Shown: positions 27,323-35,956 of the stretch, one piece after another
Layout of the letters: each line of letters begins with the position of its first letter
Numbering within the stretch: the first letter of the stretch is position 1
From: CAVREM01 sp963728825
Lineage (GTDB): Bacteria > Acidobacteriota > Vicinamibacteria > Vicinamibacterales > CAVVIG01
Assembly (NCBI GenBank): GCA_963728825.1
Contig: CAVSLA010000004.1
Span: 496,001-560,000 of the forward strand
Reading direction: 5' to 3'
Length of the DNA stretch: 64,000 nucleotides
Position numbers and translations under genes: made by a program
Notes under the pieces: generated by a model
The model's input: the letters and a program-made list of their open reading frames with translations, nothing else
The model's database searches: none
Told to the model about the DNA's origin: nothing

Positions 27323-28992
27323 CGCCGACGGTGCCGCCGCGCCGCGCCTGGATCGTCCTGGCGATAACGTGGATTGCGGCACTGGCGGGTCTTGTCGTCT
27401 GGCTGCTGGGGACCTCCAACGATCTGCTCCGCGAGCAGTTGAAGTCCACGCAGTTCTGGTCACTGGAGGCGAGCGTATTCCTGGCCGTCGCGATTGGGGC
27501 CGCGCTCGCACGCGACCTCGTTCGCGGTCTCGAACGCCGCGATCTCATCCGGATTGCGGGACTGGTGGCGCTCGCTGCCGCACTCACGCTGTTCGTTGCG
27601 CCTCGGACCAACAGGATCTACTTCGACGAGCAGATCTATCAGAGCGTCGGTCAGAACCTGTCCGATCTGAAACGGGCCCAGGTGTGCAACGACGGCGCGG
27701 TCGAATACGGGCGGCTGCACTGCGCGATCGGCGAGTACAACAAGCAGCCGTACGGCTACCCGCACGTTTTGAGTCTCGCGTATCGCGTCGCCGGGGTCCG
27801 TCCGTCGACTCCATTTGCGCTGAACGCGGCCGTCATGGCGCTGACGGTCGGCGCCGTCTACCTCCTCGTGTGGCTGCTGTTCAGGGACCGCGACGCCTCG
27901 TTCTTTGCCGGCCTGCTCGTCGCGCTTACGCCCCAGCAGATCCTTTGGTCGGCGACGGCAGCCGTCGAGCCTTCAGCCTCTTTCGCGTTGGTGGCCGCGC
28001 TCGTGTTCGTCGCGCACGCATCTCAATCGGCGCGGCCGCTCGCGCTTGCCGGCGCGGCCGTGGCAGTCGCGTATGCCGTGCAGTTCCGACCGGAGTCCCT
28101 GTTGATTGTCCCGGTCGCGGCGATGTTGTTGTGGCGCCGGATCCGCGATGAAATCGCCACGCCCAGGCTCTGGTGGATCGGTCTGCTGTTCCTGGCGCTC
28201 GTCGCCGTGCACCTGGCGCACACATACGCCGTTCGAAACGTCGAGTGGGGGACCAGCGACGAGCGGATGTCGCTGCGGTACGTGGCCAGCAATCTGCGTG
28301 TCAATGGCGGCTTTTTCCTGGGAGACGGACGCTTCCCGGTGGTCTTTACCGTGCTGGCGCTCGCGGGGCTGGCGGGAGCTGCCTCTCGCGCGGCAGGTCT
28401 GGCGGTTGCGACGTACTTCCTCCTGTTTTTCGGGATCTGCCTGGTCTTCTACGCGGGGAGCTACAACTACGGCGCCGACGTGCGGTACTCGCTGATGGTC
28501 GTGCCGCCGGTGGCGATGCTCGGGGGCCTCGGTGCCGCGCGCCTTGCGGGGTGGCTTGACCGGGTGACGCGGCGCTCGGCCGGAGGTGCCGTTCTGGCGT
28601 TTGCCCTCATTTTTCATTTCTTGTGGTACGCGCCGCTCGTTCGCGCCACGACCGAGGAGGCCTGGGCCGCCCGGGCGGATGTCAGGTTTGCACAGAATTT
28701 CGTCAGCGAGCTTCCGCGGAGCGCCTATGTCCTGACCCACAACCCGGGGATGTTTCATGTCTGGGGAGCCAATGCCGGTCAGATGTCCCTGGCGGTAGGC
28801 AACCAGGCCTACCTGGATTTTCTGGCCTCGCGCTATACAGGGGGCTTGTACTTGCACTGGAACTTCTGGTGTAATGTCCGCGACCCGGTTCAACCGGAGT
28901 TCTGCCGGAAGGCCCTGCAAGCCGGGTCCTTCGAGATGGTGCGCGAATATCGTGAACGGGATCAGCGGTTTGCGTTCTACCGGCTTCACTAA
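27319..28992 (+). CDS. GT-C membrane glycosyltransferase (ArnT/PMT-like), paralog A
   Basis: A 557-residue polytopic protein starting at a GTGA overlap. About eleven hydrophobic helices. The first large loop carries RIYFDEQIYQSVGQNLSDL, where the acidic DE pair is the catalytic site position in GT39/ArnT transferases. It is followed by CNDGAVEYGRLHC and GEYNKQPYGYPHVL. The C-terminal periplasmic part has TEEAWAARADVRFAQNF, HNPGMFHVWGANAGQMSL and LHWNFWCNVRDP with a Cys. The 43668-45320 protein is a close paralog sharing all these boxes. Expected reaction: transfer of a sugar from a polyprenyl-phosphate donor to an envelope acceptor. Confidence 0.8.
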   Translation: MTPTVPPRRAWIVLAITWIAALAGLVVWLLGTSNDLLREQLKSTQFWSLEASVFLAVAIGAALARDLVRGLERRDLIRIAGLVALAAALTLFVAPRTNRIYFDEQIYQSVGQNLSDLKRAQVCNDGAVEYGRLHCAIGEYNKQPYGYPHVLSLAYRVAGVRPSTPFALNAAVMALTVGAVYLLVWLLFRDRDASFFAGLLVALTPQQILWSATAAVEPSASFALVAALVFVAHASQSARPLALAGAAVAVAYAVQFRPESLLIVPVAAMLLWRRIRDEIATPRLWWIGLLFLALVAVHLAHTYAVRNVEWGTSDERMSLRYVASNLRVNGGFFLGDGRFPVVFTVLALAGLAGAASRAAGLAVATYFLLFFGICLVFYAGSYNYGADVRYSLMVVPPVAMLGGLGAARLAGWLDRVTRRSAGGAVLAFALIFHFLWYAPLVRATTEEAWAARADVRFAQNFVSELPRSAYVLTHNPGMFHVWGANAGQMSLAVGNQAYLDFLASRYTGGLYLHWNFWCNVRDPVQPEFCRKALQAGSFEMVREYRERDQRFAFYRLH

Positions 28993-28996
28993 GTGC

Positions 28997-29025
28997 TTGA
29001 CTTGATAAATATGCCAACCGATAAT
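28997..29025 (+). promoter_or_regulatory. Sigma-70 promoter candidate before barrel paralog 2
   Basis: TTGACT at 28997-29002 and GATAAT at 29020-29025, separated by exactly 17 bases. Both match the consensus at 5 of 6 positions. Predicted start near 29032 gives a 74-base leader to the ATG at 29106. This is the cleanest promoter seen in the window. Confidence 0.6.
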
Positions 29026-29105
29026 CCGCGCGGCAATCCGACAGCGCACGTTTTGTTCTTGGTGCGAACCAGCATCCTGCTGGGCACGTCTGCAGCCGTC
29101 GACGT

Positions 29106-30329
29106 ATGACTATCAGGTGTCAAGTAGCCGTCGGAATCTCGTTGCTGGCACTGGTGTTGTGTCCTGCGGTGTCGGCGCAGAAGGTCACGGTGGTCGAAGA
29201 GCTGACCGCCGCGCAAGCACTCGCCCAACTGACCGGGCCGCTCGGCAATCGTCCGGTGGCCGAGGCGATCAGCCTTGCGACCGCACTCGAAATCGCCACC
29301 ACCCCGATGGCCATGTCGTCGGGCAATTTCCAGTTCAGGCTGGACCCCTCGACCGGTCTGCTCGTTCGCACGGCGGCGACGTTCGGGCCGGCGTTTGCCG
29401 AACGGGCCAATACCTCGGGCGAAGGGCAGATCACGGTCGGCGCGAGTTTCACGCCGGTCACCTACGAAAAACTGAGCGGACTCGACCTCACCCGGATACA
29501 ACTGGGCGCGGTGACCGCCGCATCTCCGGCGATCGCGCGGACCGGCGTCGCTGCTCTCGACATCAAGTCGAAAACGATCATGATGTCCGGCGTCGTCGGC
29601 GTTACCCAGAATCTTGACGTCTCGGTCGGCGTTCCGTTGGTCACGGTCCAACTCGATGGGACCTCGACGGTGACCCTGGGCACCGGCGTCGTGTCGCGGC
29701 TCGCAGAGGGCGGGGGCAATTTCACGGGCCTCGGCGACGTCTCGGCGCTCGCCAAATATCGCTTTGTCAGGTTCGGAACCGAGTTGAACGATACGGGTGG
29801 GGTAGCCCTGCTCGTCAACCTGCGCCTCCCGACCGGCTCGCGGGAAAATCTCCGCGGGCTTGGCGTCACGCGAACGCTCGCGTCGGTCGTGGCGTCCGGT
29901 GCGATGGGCCGTATCCGTCCGCACGTCAACGGCGGCTTCGAGTTCTGGAGCAAGGGCATCGACGTGCCGACCAACTACGCGACCGGAGCGGCCGAGACCG
30001 TCAGGCACCAGATTCAATATGCTGGCGGCGTCGAAGTGGAAGCGTCACCCAAGCTCACCTTGATGGTGACGTTCCTCGGGCGGCATCTCCAGGGCGCGGG
30101 ACAGGTCGGCTTTGTCCGCGATATTCCCCCGGCCAACCCGAGCGGCATCACCGCACTCGATTCGGCCGTCGCGCTGGGCGAAGGCATCCAGAAATTCATG
30201 TTGGCGCCGGGTCTCAAGATGAACTTGAAAGGCAAGCTGCTCCTGTCCCTCCACGTGTTGACGACGATGAAGAACGACGGTCTCCGACCGAAGATCACGC
30301 CGGTCGTGGCCCTCGATCTGACAATGTAG
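29106..30329 (+). CDS. Outer-membrane beta-barrel protein, paralog 2 of 3
   Basis: A 407-residue secreted barrel with signal peptide (ISLLALVLCPAVSAQ). It shares with the 14176 protein ALEIATTPMAMSSGNFQF, TAATFGPAFAERANTSGEGQITVGASF, LPTGSRENLRGLGVTRTLAS and HVNGGFEFWSKGI. It ends KITPVVALDLTM. The conserved GPxFAERAxTxGxGxxxxGxxF block is the strongest paralog marker. A well-formed promoter lies upstream at 28997-29025. One base separates its stop from the next ATG, so it is expressed with the Thr-rich PKD lipoprotein. The transported substrate is unknown. Confidence 0.75.
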   Translation: MTIRCQVAVGISLLALVLCPAVSAQKVTVVEELTAAQALAQLTGPLGNRPVAEAISLATALEIATTPMAMSSGNFQFRLDPSTGLLVRTAATFGPAFAERANTSGEGQITVGASFTPVTYEKLSGLDLTRIQLGAVTAASPAIARTGVAALDIKSKTIMMSGVVGVTQNLDVSVGVPLVTVQLDGTSTVTLGTGVVSRLAEGGGNFTGLGDVSALAKYRFVRFGTELNDTGGVALLVNLRLPTGSRENLRGLGVTRTLASVVASGAMGRIRPHVNGGFEFWSKGIDVPTNYATGAAETVRHQIQYAGGVEVEASPKLTLMVTFLGRHLQGAGQVGFVRDIPPANPSGITALDSAVALGEGIQKFMLAPGLKMNLKGKLLLSLHVLTTMKNDGLRPKITPVVALDLTM

Positions 30330-30330
30330 T

Positions 30331-30747
30331 ATGCGTAAGTTCCTTCTGTCCGGTCTGATTGCTGCCCTGCCGATCGCCTTCGTCGGCTGCGAAAACGCCG
30401 TGCCGACGGGTCCCGGCAAGGTGACCATCACCGAAACGACCACGTCGACGAGTACGACGTCCACCACCACGACGACCATTCCGATTCCGCCGACGTCGAA
30501 GTTCCTCTTCTCGCCGATTTCGCCGGTGGCGGGGGTCGACAGGGTGTTCTTCGACGGGTCGGATTCGACGGCCGCGCCAGGACGCCGGATCGTGAATTAC
30601 GACTGGAACTTCGGCGACGGCAACACGGGCGATGGGCCGACGCCGGATCACCTGTACGCCACACCCGGAATCTACATCATCAGCCTGATCATCGAGGACG
30701 ACGCCGGAGGCAGCGCACGATCGACGCAGCCGATTCAGGTCAGGTGA
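30331..30747 (+). CDS. Lipoprotein with Thr/Ser linker and PKD domain
   Basis: A 138-residue lipoprotein. Signal peptide with lipobox AFVGC (Cys about 20), then a low-complexity linker of mostly Thr and Ser at residues about 32-52, then a single PKD domain (PVAGVDRVFFDGSDSTAAPGRRIVNYDWNFGDG ... HLYATPGIYIISLIIEDDAGGS). PKD domains are beta-sandwiches found in surface proteins. The Thr-rich linker is a plausible O-glycosylation target of the neighbouring GT-C proteins; no direct evidence. Its start lies one base after the barrel stop. Confidence 0.8.
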   Translation: MRKFLLSGLIAALPIAFVGCENAVPTGPGKVTITETTTSTSTTSTTTTTIPIPPTSKFLFSPISPVAGVDRVFFDGSDSTAAPGRRIVNYDWNFGDGNTGDGPTPDHLYATPGIYIISLIIEDDAGGSARSTQPIQVR

Positions 30748-30766
30748 CGGGAAGTCCGGTCCTTCG

Positions 30767-32404
30767 TTGGGCCGTGCACGAGACGCTTTGCGGGCCAGTT
30801 TGCGTGCCGCACTCTCCGCGACTCAGTTCAGACTAGCCATTTTTTCCGTTGTGGTTGTCTGGTTCGCAGTACGCGTCGCGTACTGGAACGGCTACTACAC
30901 CGAAGACGCCCCCGGCTACGTCACCGACGCCATCTGGATGGCGCTTGGCCAATATCGCGCGCGGGATTACGTCAACGGCCTGAACGTCGGCACCTACCTT
31001 CCGGTTTCGATTCCGATTCTGCTGCTCGGCAAATCCGAGGCCGCGTTGAGCGTGTGGCCGATGGCCTGCTCGCTGCTTGGCATGCTCTCGCTCACGGCAC
31101 TGAGTGCGTTGATGTTCGGGCGCGGCGCTGGTCTGCTCGCGGCGGGCCTGTACGCCACCTACCCTGGCGACGTGTTTTTCTCGACCGTGGTCATGCCGGA
31201 TGCGCCCCAGGCCGCCTGGCTCAGCTTTTCGCTGTTGCTGATTGCGCTGGCGTATTCACGACCGGATCGAAAGGCCTGGCTCCTGGCGGGTGGCGGCGTG
31301 GCGATGGGGATCTGCCACCTGATTCGCGCCAACGACGTGGTGCTTGTTCCGGTCGGCGTCGCTGCCGTGATCATCTGCTCGACGATCTGGGAAAAGGAGC
31401 CGGCCGGGGCAATCGCGCGGTCGTGCGCCGCGTATCTGTCGGGCATTGCCGCGATCTACGCGATCGAAGGGATCGCCTACCTCTCGACCGTCGGCGACTT
31501 CCTCCACCGCCTGAACGTCGTGGCGCGCCACTACGGGAGCAGCGCCTCGATCGCCCAGGCAGGGCTGAACATCGATCCATGGACGATTCCGTACAGCATC
31601 TTTCCGCCGGTCCATTGGTGGCGACACGGCTGGGGGCCGCTCAATCACGAGCAGGCGTTCCACGGGCTGCTGTTCTGCTGGGCGCTGCTGTCGCTGCTGC
31701 TTGGCGGCGGGATGCTGAAACTCGCCCGGCCGGACGTGCCCCGGCGCGCGGCCGCCGGATTCGCCATCGCAGCGGTGTGGTTCGCCTGGCCGCTCCTCTA
31801 CCATCAGGTCGGCTCGCAGAGCATCACCGCCTATGTGCCCATGCATCGGCTGTCGCGCCATCTGGTCGTCTACGCCCCTGGCGCGATCTTCGCGGTGGTG
31901 GCGGGGTGTTACCTGGCCGGCCAGACGGTACGGCGATCGGGCCCGATCTTGCGGCGGGGGATGCTCGCGTCGGGCTTGGCGCTGCTCGCGATCCATCTGA
32001 CCTACAACTGGCAGGCGGAGCAGATTGCTCACGGCGCTTATCAGCGAATCAAGGGGACCTACATCAGGATCCGCCAGCATCTGCCCCAGAGCGTCCGAAC
32101 AATCGTGGCCGACCCCGGCGATCTCTGCTTCTTCGACTTCTGGCTCAATCCGCTGGGACGCGAAGTCGTCAAGCCGGTGCCGTTCGCAAGCGTCTCGCGA
32201 TGCCAGGAGATCGACGGGGTCGTGCTGACCTTTTCGAATCCGGGCTGGGTCGGTCTGGACGCGCCGATCATCCGCGAGACGGTCGAGCGGCTGCCCTGTC
32301 TGATTCAGCCACCGTCGCACTGGCGACTTCTTTATGATGGATATCCGGAGAAGGTGTATGTGACCGGCAGCCGGGAGGATCTGGGACGGGCATGGCTCCA
32401 GTAG
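30767..32404 (+). CDS. GT-C membrane glycosyltransferase, divergent
   Basis: A 545-residue polytopic protein (TTG start 20 bases after the PKD lipoprotein). About eleven membrane helices. The first outer loop reads YWNGYYTEDAPGYVTDAIW, with an acidic ED pair at the GT39/ArnT catalytic position. It lacks the WNFWCN box of the other two GT-C proteins, so it is a separate subgroup. The C-terminal periplasmic domain (VRTIVADPGDLCFFDFWLNP) may bind the acceptor. The 3' end overlaps the FHA-transglycosylase start by 13 bases, indicating a shared transcript. Confidence 0.75.
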   Translation: MGRARDALRASLRAALSATQFRLAIFSVVVVWFAVRVAYWNGYYTEDAPGYVTDAIWMALGQYRARDYVNGLNVGTYLPVSIPILLLGKSEAALSVWPMACSLLGMLSLTALSALMFGRGAGLLAAGLYATYPGDVFFSTVVMPDAPQAAWLSFSLLLIALAYSRPDRKAWLLAGGGVAMGICHLIRANDVVLVPVGVAAVIICSTIWEKEPAGAIARSCAAYLSGIAAIYAIEGIAYLSTVGDFLHRLNVVARHYGSSASIAQAGLNIDPWTIPYSIFPPVHWWRHGWGPLNHEQAFHGLLFCWALLSLLLGGGMLKLARPDVPRRAAAGFAIAAVWFAWPLLYHQVGSQSITAYVPMHRLSRHLVVYAPGAIFAVVAGCYLAGQTVRRSGPILRRGMLASGLALLAIHLTYNWQAEQIAHGAYQRIKGTYIRIRQHLPQSVRTIVADPGDLCFFDFWLNPLGREVVKPVPFASVSRCQEIDGVVLTFSNPGWVGLDAPIIRETVERLPCLIQPPSHWRLLYDGYPEKVYVTGSREDLGRAWLQ

Positions 32405-33877
32405 GACAGACATCGTCGGGACGGGGCGCGGCAGCGCTGGAGGTGCGCACGCCCGACGGAGCGGTGCGGCGATTCTCGCGGTCGTTTCACATCGGTCGTG
32501 ACGAGGACTGCGAAGTGCGCGTGCAGGACGTTCACGTCAGCCGACGGCATGCCGTGGTGCTCCTCGACGAGGGGGTCTGGTCGCTGCGCGATCTGCAGAG
32601 CAGCAACGGCGTCTTCGTCGACGGACGGCGTGTCGAGATTGCACAGATCGACGGCAGCGTGACGGTGACGCTCGGCAGCGACGGCCCGGCGCTGACCTTC
32701 GAGGTGGGGGGGCTGCCAGCCGAGAACACGCCGCAACCATCGCCGGCTGGTAGGGCGGACCTCTCAGGTCCGCCGGAGGACATGCAACTCGCCGACTACG
32801 CCGAGCGCTACTTCAGCGAGGGCAGTGGCGACGAGGAGGTCGGCGGACGCACGATGATGATTCGCCGGGCGTTTGGCCAGATTCAGCGGCAGCAGAAACG
32901 CCGATACCGGTGGATCGTCGGCGCCGTGACGATCGTGGCGATGGCGGCGGGTGGCTACGCCTACTACGGGCATGTCCAGTTGGGTCGTCAGCAGGCGATT
33001 GCCGAAGAGCTGTTCTACTCGATGAAAGCCATCGACGTGAACATCGCGGAAGTCGAGCGGCTGGTGTCGACGTCCGGTTCGTCCCAGGATCAGGTCAAGC
33101 GATACATGGAGGAACGGCGGAAGATCGAAGCCAACTACGATCGATTCCTCGCCGGCCTCTCCGATCGCAACCTCACCGAGCAGGAGCGTCTGATTCTGCG
33201 CGTGACGCGGATCTTCGGCGAGTGCGAGCTGGCTGCGCCGGCTGACTACATCCGCGAGGTCAACACCTATATCCGGCGCTGGCAGTCGAGCGGCCGGTTC
33301 ACCCGGGCGGCCCGTCTGGCCCAGGAGATGGGCTACACGAAGCGGATCGTCGAAGAGCTGATCAAGCAGAACCTGGCGCCGCAGTTCTTCTATCTGGCGA
33401 TGCAGGAGAGCGACTTCGAGCCGTTCCGCAGCGGGCCGCGCACCCGCTGGGGCATCGCCAAAGGCATGTGGCAGTTCATCCCCGAGACCGGTGCGCGCTA
33501 CGGACTGAGGATCGGCCCGCTGGCGGGGACGCCGTCGCCTGACAAGGACGATGAGCGGCTGCACTGGGACAAGGCGACGCCCGCGGCGGCGCGCTACATC
33601 AAGGACATCTATGCGACCGACGCGCAGGCGTCCGGGCTGCTGGTGATGGCGTCCTACAACTGGGGCGAGCACCGGGTGATCAGATCTGCTGCGCACGATG
33701 CCGTCCGACCCGCGCGAGCGCAATTTCTGGAAGGTGCTCGAGAAATACCGCGGCCGCCTGCCGCTGCAGACCTACGACTACGTGTTCTACATCGTAGCCG
33801 CGGCGGTGATCGGCGAGAACCCCCGGCTGTTCGGTTTTCCGCTCGATAATCCGCTCGAGGTCTTCGAGAAGGGCTGA
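32392..33877 (+). CDS. FHA domain, membrane helix and lytic transglycosylase fusion (frameshifted near 33685)
   Basis: About 494 residues when one extra T near 33685 is removed. Residues about 15-100 form an FHA phosphothreonine-binding domain (SFHIGRDEDCEVRVQD, SRRHAVV, LQSSNGVFVDGRRV). A membrane helix (WIVGAVTIVAMAAGGYAYYG) lies near 180. Residues about 330-490 are a goose-type/SLT transglycosylase with catalytic Glu in MQESDFEPF, GIAKGMWQFIPETGARYGL and MASYNWGEH. The corrected end LLRTMPSDPRERNFWKVLEKYRGRLPLQTYDYVFYIVAA is family-typical. A REP-like palindrome lies in-frame in the FHA-TM linker at 32750-32774. The cytoplasmic FHA would sense kinase phosphorylation while the lytic domain acts on peptidoglycan. 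Confidence 0.85.
32750..32774 (+). repeat. REP-like palindrome inside a coding sequence
   Basis: GTAGGGCGGACCT, loop CTC, AGGTCCGCC: a 9-bp perfect stem (32754-32762 with 32766-32774). It is read in frame as part of the linker GRADLSGPP. The reverse complement of the 59551-59578 element matches it with a single change, so it is a dispersed repeat inserted between functional domains. Confidence 0.7.
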
Positions 33878-33878
33878 A

Positions 33879-34469
33879 TCATTTCGCGTCCGCAATCGCC
33901 GGTTTGAACGACCAGGCGACGTGCGCGAAGATCGGCTGATACTTCTGCACGAACTCCTTTTCGGGCGCGATGCAAATCAAGCGGTACATCACGCGTCCGG
34001 CGGGAAATACGTAGACCGCCACGCGGTCCATCCCGAAGAATCCGGTCCGTGAATACTGGATGAGCATGAAACGCCGCTGGTTCACTTCCTTGGCGTCCTG
34101 CTCGACTTTCTGGCCACCCGGATCGCGCCCCCGCGCGTAGTCGGCCTCGTTCCCCGCAAGGTTTGCATCGACATCGTTTGGTCCCAGCGGTTCGGGGAGC
34201 GCCGTGTGTTCGAAGACGATTGAGGCTGCCGGCAGGTTGCTGCCGACCTTTTCCGCTGCCGTGAACAGAATGGAGTTGTAGCCCGGCGTCAGCTGCCAGC
34301 CGTTCGGCACCTCGACGCTGAAGGTCTTCCAGGGGAGGGGCGCCTGACGAAAATCTCTGGGCCGCGGACTCGTCCGGAACCATGGGTCGGAACTGACTTG
34401 CGGCTGCGCGGACGGTTCCACGAAACCGAGCGTCAAGAGCAGCCAGATCGCCGAAGGCCACATCGTCAT
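33879..34469 (-). CDS. Secreted hypothetical protein, PsbP/DcrB-like size
   Basis: A 196-residue protein with a signal peptide (PSAIWLLLTLGFVEPSAQ). The mature domain is mixed alpha/beta with WKTFSVEVPNGWQLTPGYNSILFTA, RRFMLIQYSRTGFFG and VMYRLICIAPEKEF ... FAHVAWSFKP, a pattern like the PsbP/MOG1/DcrB fold. It is the last gene of the minus-strand signalling operon, 31 bases after the FHA-repeat protein. Its stop is one base from the converging transglycosylase stop. Function unknown; a periplasmic or surface stress role is possible. Confidence 0.65.
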   Translation of the reverse strand: MTMWPSAIWLLLTLGFVEPSAQPQVSSDPWFRTSPRPRDFRQAPLPWKTFSVEVPNGWQLTPGYNSILFTAAEKVGSNLPAASIVFEHTALPEPLGPNDVDANLAGNEADYARGRDPGGQKVEQDAKEVNQRRFMLIQYSRTGFFGMDRVAVYVFPAGRVMYRLICIAPEKEFVQKYQPIFAHVAWSFKPAIADAK

Positions 34470-34500
34470 TCCCCCTCCTGCACGAGTCGTGCGAACGCAG

Positions 34501-35955
34501 CTACTTCCCAGGGCTGCCAGCGTATTTCAGGGCGGTTTGGTAGCACGGATGGTCCGGTGGCAGGAACTTCAGCGCCCGCCGAAAGCTCTGAATCGCATCG
34601 TTCTGACGGTAGGCCAGGTCACGTCGACCCGCCTGGCAGGCTTCGTCGCCTCGTTCGATTTTGACTTTTTCGATTCGCGCGATGTCGCCGTCAACCGATA
34701 GCGACGGATCGATGCTTTTCGCTTCCTTCAACCTGGCGATGGCATCGTCAAACTGTTCCTTCATCTCGAATTGCTGCGATTCACGCACCCGCGTTCGCGC
34801 AGTGGCGAGCCATGCCTTTCTGGTTTCGGCCAGTCGCTGCGCCGCGTCCAGATATTTGGGCGTTGCATCGCGCACGATGCCTTCGAGGGCTGCAATCGCG
34901 CTCGCGCTAGGTTTGGCCGCGGCCGCCACCGCCTCGTCGTAGCGCACGCGCATCTCTTTGACGCGCACCTGGTAATCGCGATCGAGCTCGTTCGGCAACG
35001 GCGGCAGACCGCCTTTATCCGGCGGGATCTCGACGGCCAGCGGATTTCGGTTGCTGGTATTGGCCGGCGGAGGCGCCGGGCTCAAACACGCCTGAACCTG
35101 CTTGCGAAGCTCGAGGGCCTCAATATTTTCGGGCTGGGCGATCAGCACGGTCTCGACGCGTTGCTGTGCGCCCTGGCAGTCGCGCACACCGAGCAGGTCC
35201 TTTGCCGCTTGAAGCTCGACGGTCGCGTCGAAAGGCGGCGGATCGACCATCGGCGGAGGCGTCGGCGGTATGCAGCCCTCGGCTCGTTGCTTCACGCTCA
35301 GCAGGTCCACGTTGCCCGGATAGCGCTGCAGCGCCGGATCGATCGTTTGCGCCACCGCCTCTTTGCAGAGACCCTGGCCGATCAACCGCTCGGCATCGGC
35401 GAGCAGTCCGGTCAGCTCCGGCGCCGGCGTTTCAACGACCGGCTCGGGGTTTCGGAACAGCAGGTAGCCCGTGATCGCCGAAGCGGCGACGAAGGCCAGC
35501 ACCGCGGCGCCGATCATCAGATTCCGCTGGTTCTGCGGCGCGGCACCCGGACGCGGCGCCTGCTTTGGCGGCGGCGTGGTCCGCGCGGGCGCCTTTGCCG
35601 CAGGCGGTGCCGCGACTACCGTCGTGGCAGGTGCCCGCTCGCCAACAGCCGCGGCAGCGGTCGCCGTCCCCTCAATCGTCAGTCGGAACGGACCGATGCT
35701 CGCGACGACGTTCGGTTCGAGGGCGACATCGGGAACCCGCCGGCCGGCGACCCAGATGCCGTTCTCGCTCTCGAGGTCGACGAGCACGTAGCGGCCGTCC
35801 ACCTCGCGGATTTCGGCGTGGTCGCGCGAAACGCCCTTCATCGGGTCGTCGAGCACGACATCGTTCTTCTGCCCTCGTCCGATCCGGACGGGCAGTCGCA
35901 GGAGGTCGATCTTCCGATCGACCGTTTCGCCGCGGAGCACCACCAACCGCGCCAT
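34501..35955 (-). CDS. FHA-domain protein with membrane helix and TPR-like C-terminus
   Basis: 484 residues. The N-terminal FHA domain (about 20-95) has VRIGRGQKNDVVLDD, SRDHAEI, and LESENGIWVAGRRV with the Ser-Arg-His and Asn residues that bind phosphothreonine. A Pro/Ala-rich linker precedes one membrane helix (MIGAAVLAFVAASAITGYLLF, about 150-172). The rest is helical with TPR-like repeats (RERTRVRES-type coils, EACQAGRRDLAYRQNDAIQSFRRAL). It starts one base after the upstream kinase stop, so it is the probable phospho-readout partner of that kinase. Its ectodomain may scaffold envelope assembly. Confidence 0.85.
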   Translation of the reverse strand: MARLVVLRGETVDRKIDLLRLPVRIGRGQKNDVVLDDPMKGVSRDHAEIREVDGRYVLVDLESENGIWVAGRRVPDVALEPNVVASIGPFRLTIEGTATAAAAVGERAPATTVVAAPPAAKAPARTTPPPKQAPRPGAAPQNQRNLMIGAAVLAFVAASAITGYLLFRNPEPVVETPAPELTGLLADAERLIGQGLCKEAVAQTIDPALQRYPGNVDLLSVKQRAEGCIPPTPPPMVDPPPFDATVELQAAKDLLGVRDCQGAQQRVETVLIAQPENIEALELRKQVQACLSPAPPPANTSNRNPLAVEIPPDKGGLPPLPNELDRDYQVRVKEMRVRYDEAVAAAAKPSASAIAALEGIVRDATPKYLDAAQRLAETRKAWLATARTRVRESQQFEMKEQFDDAIARLKEAKSIDPSLSVDGDIARIEKVKIERGDEACQAGRRDLAYRQNDAIQSFRRALKFLPPDHPCYQTALKYAGSPGK

Positions 35956-35956
35956 G

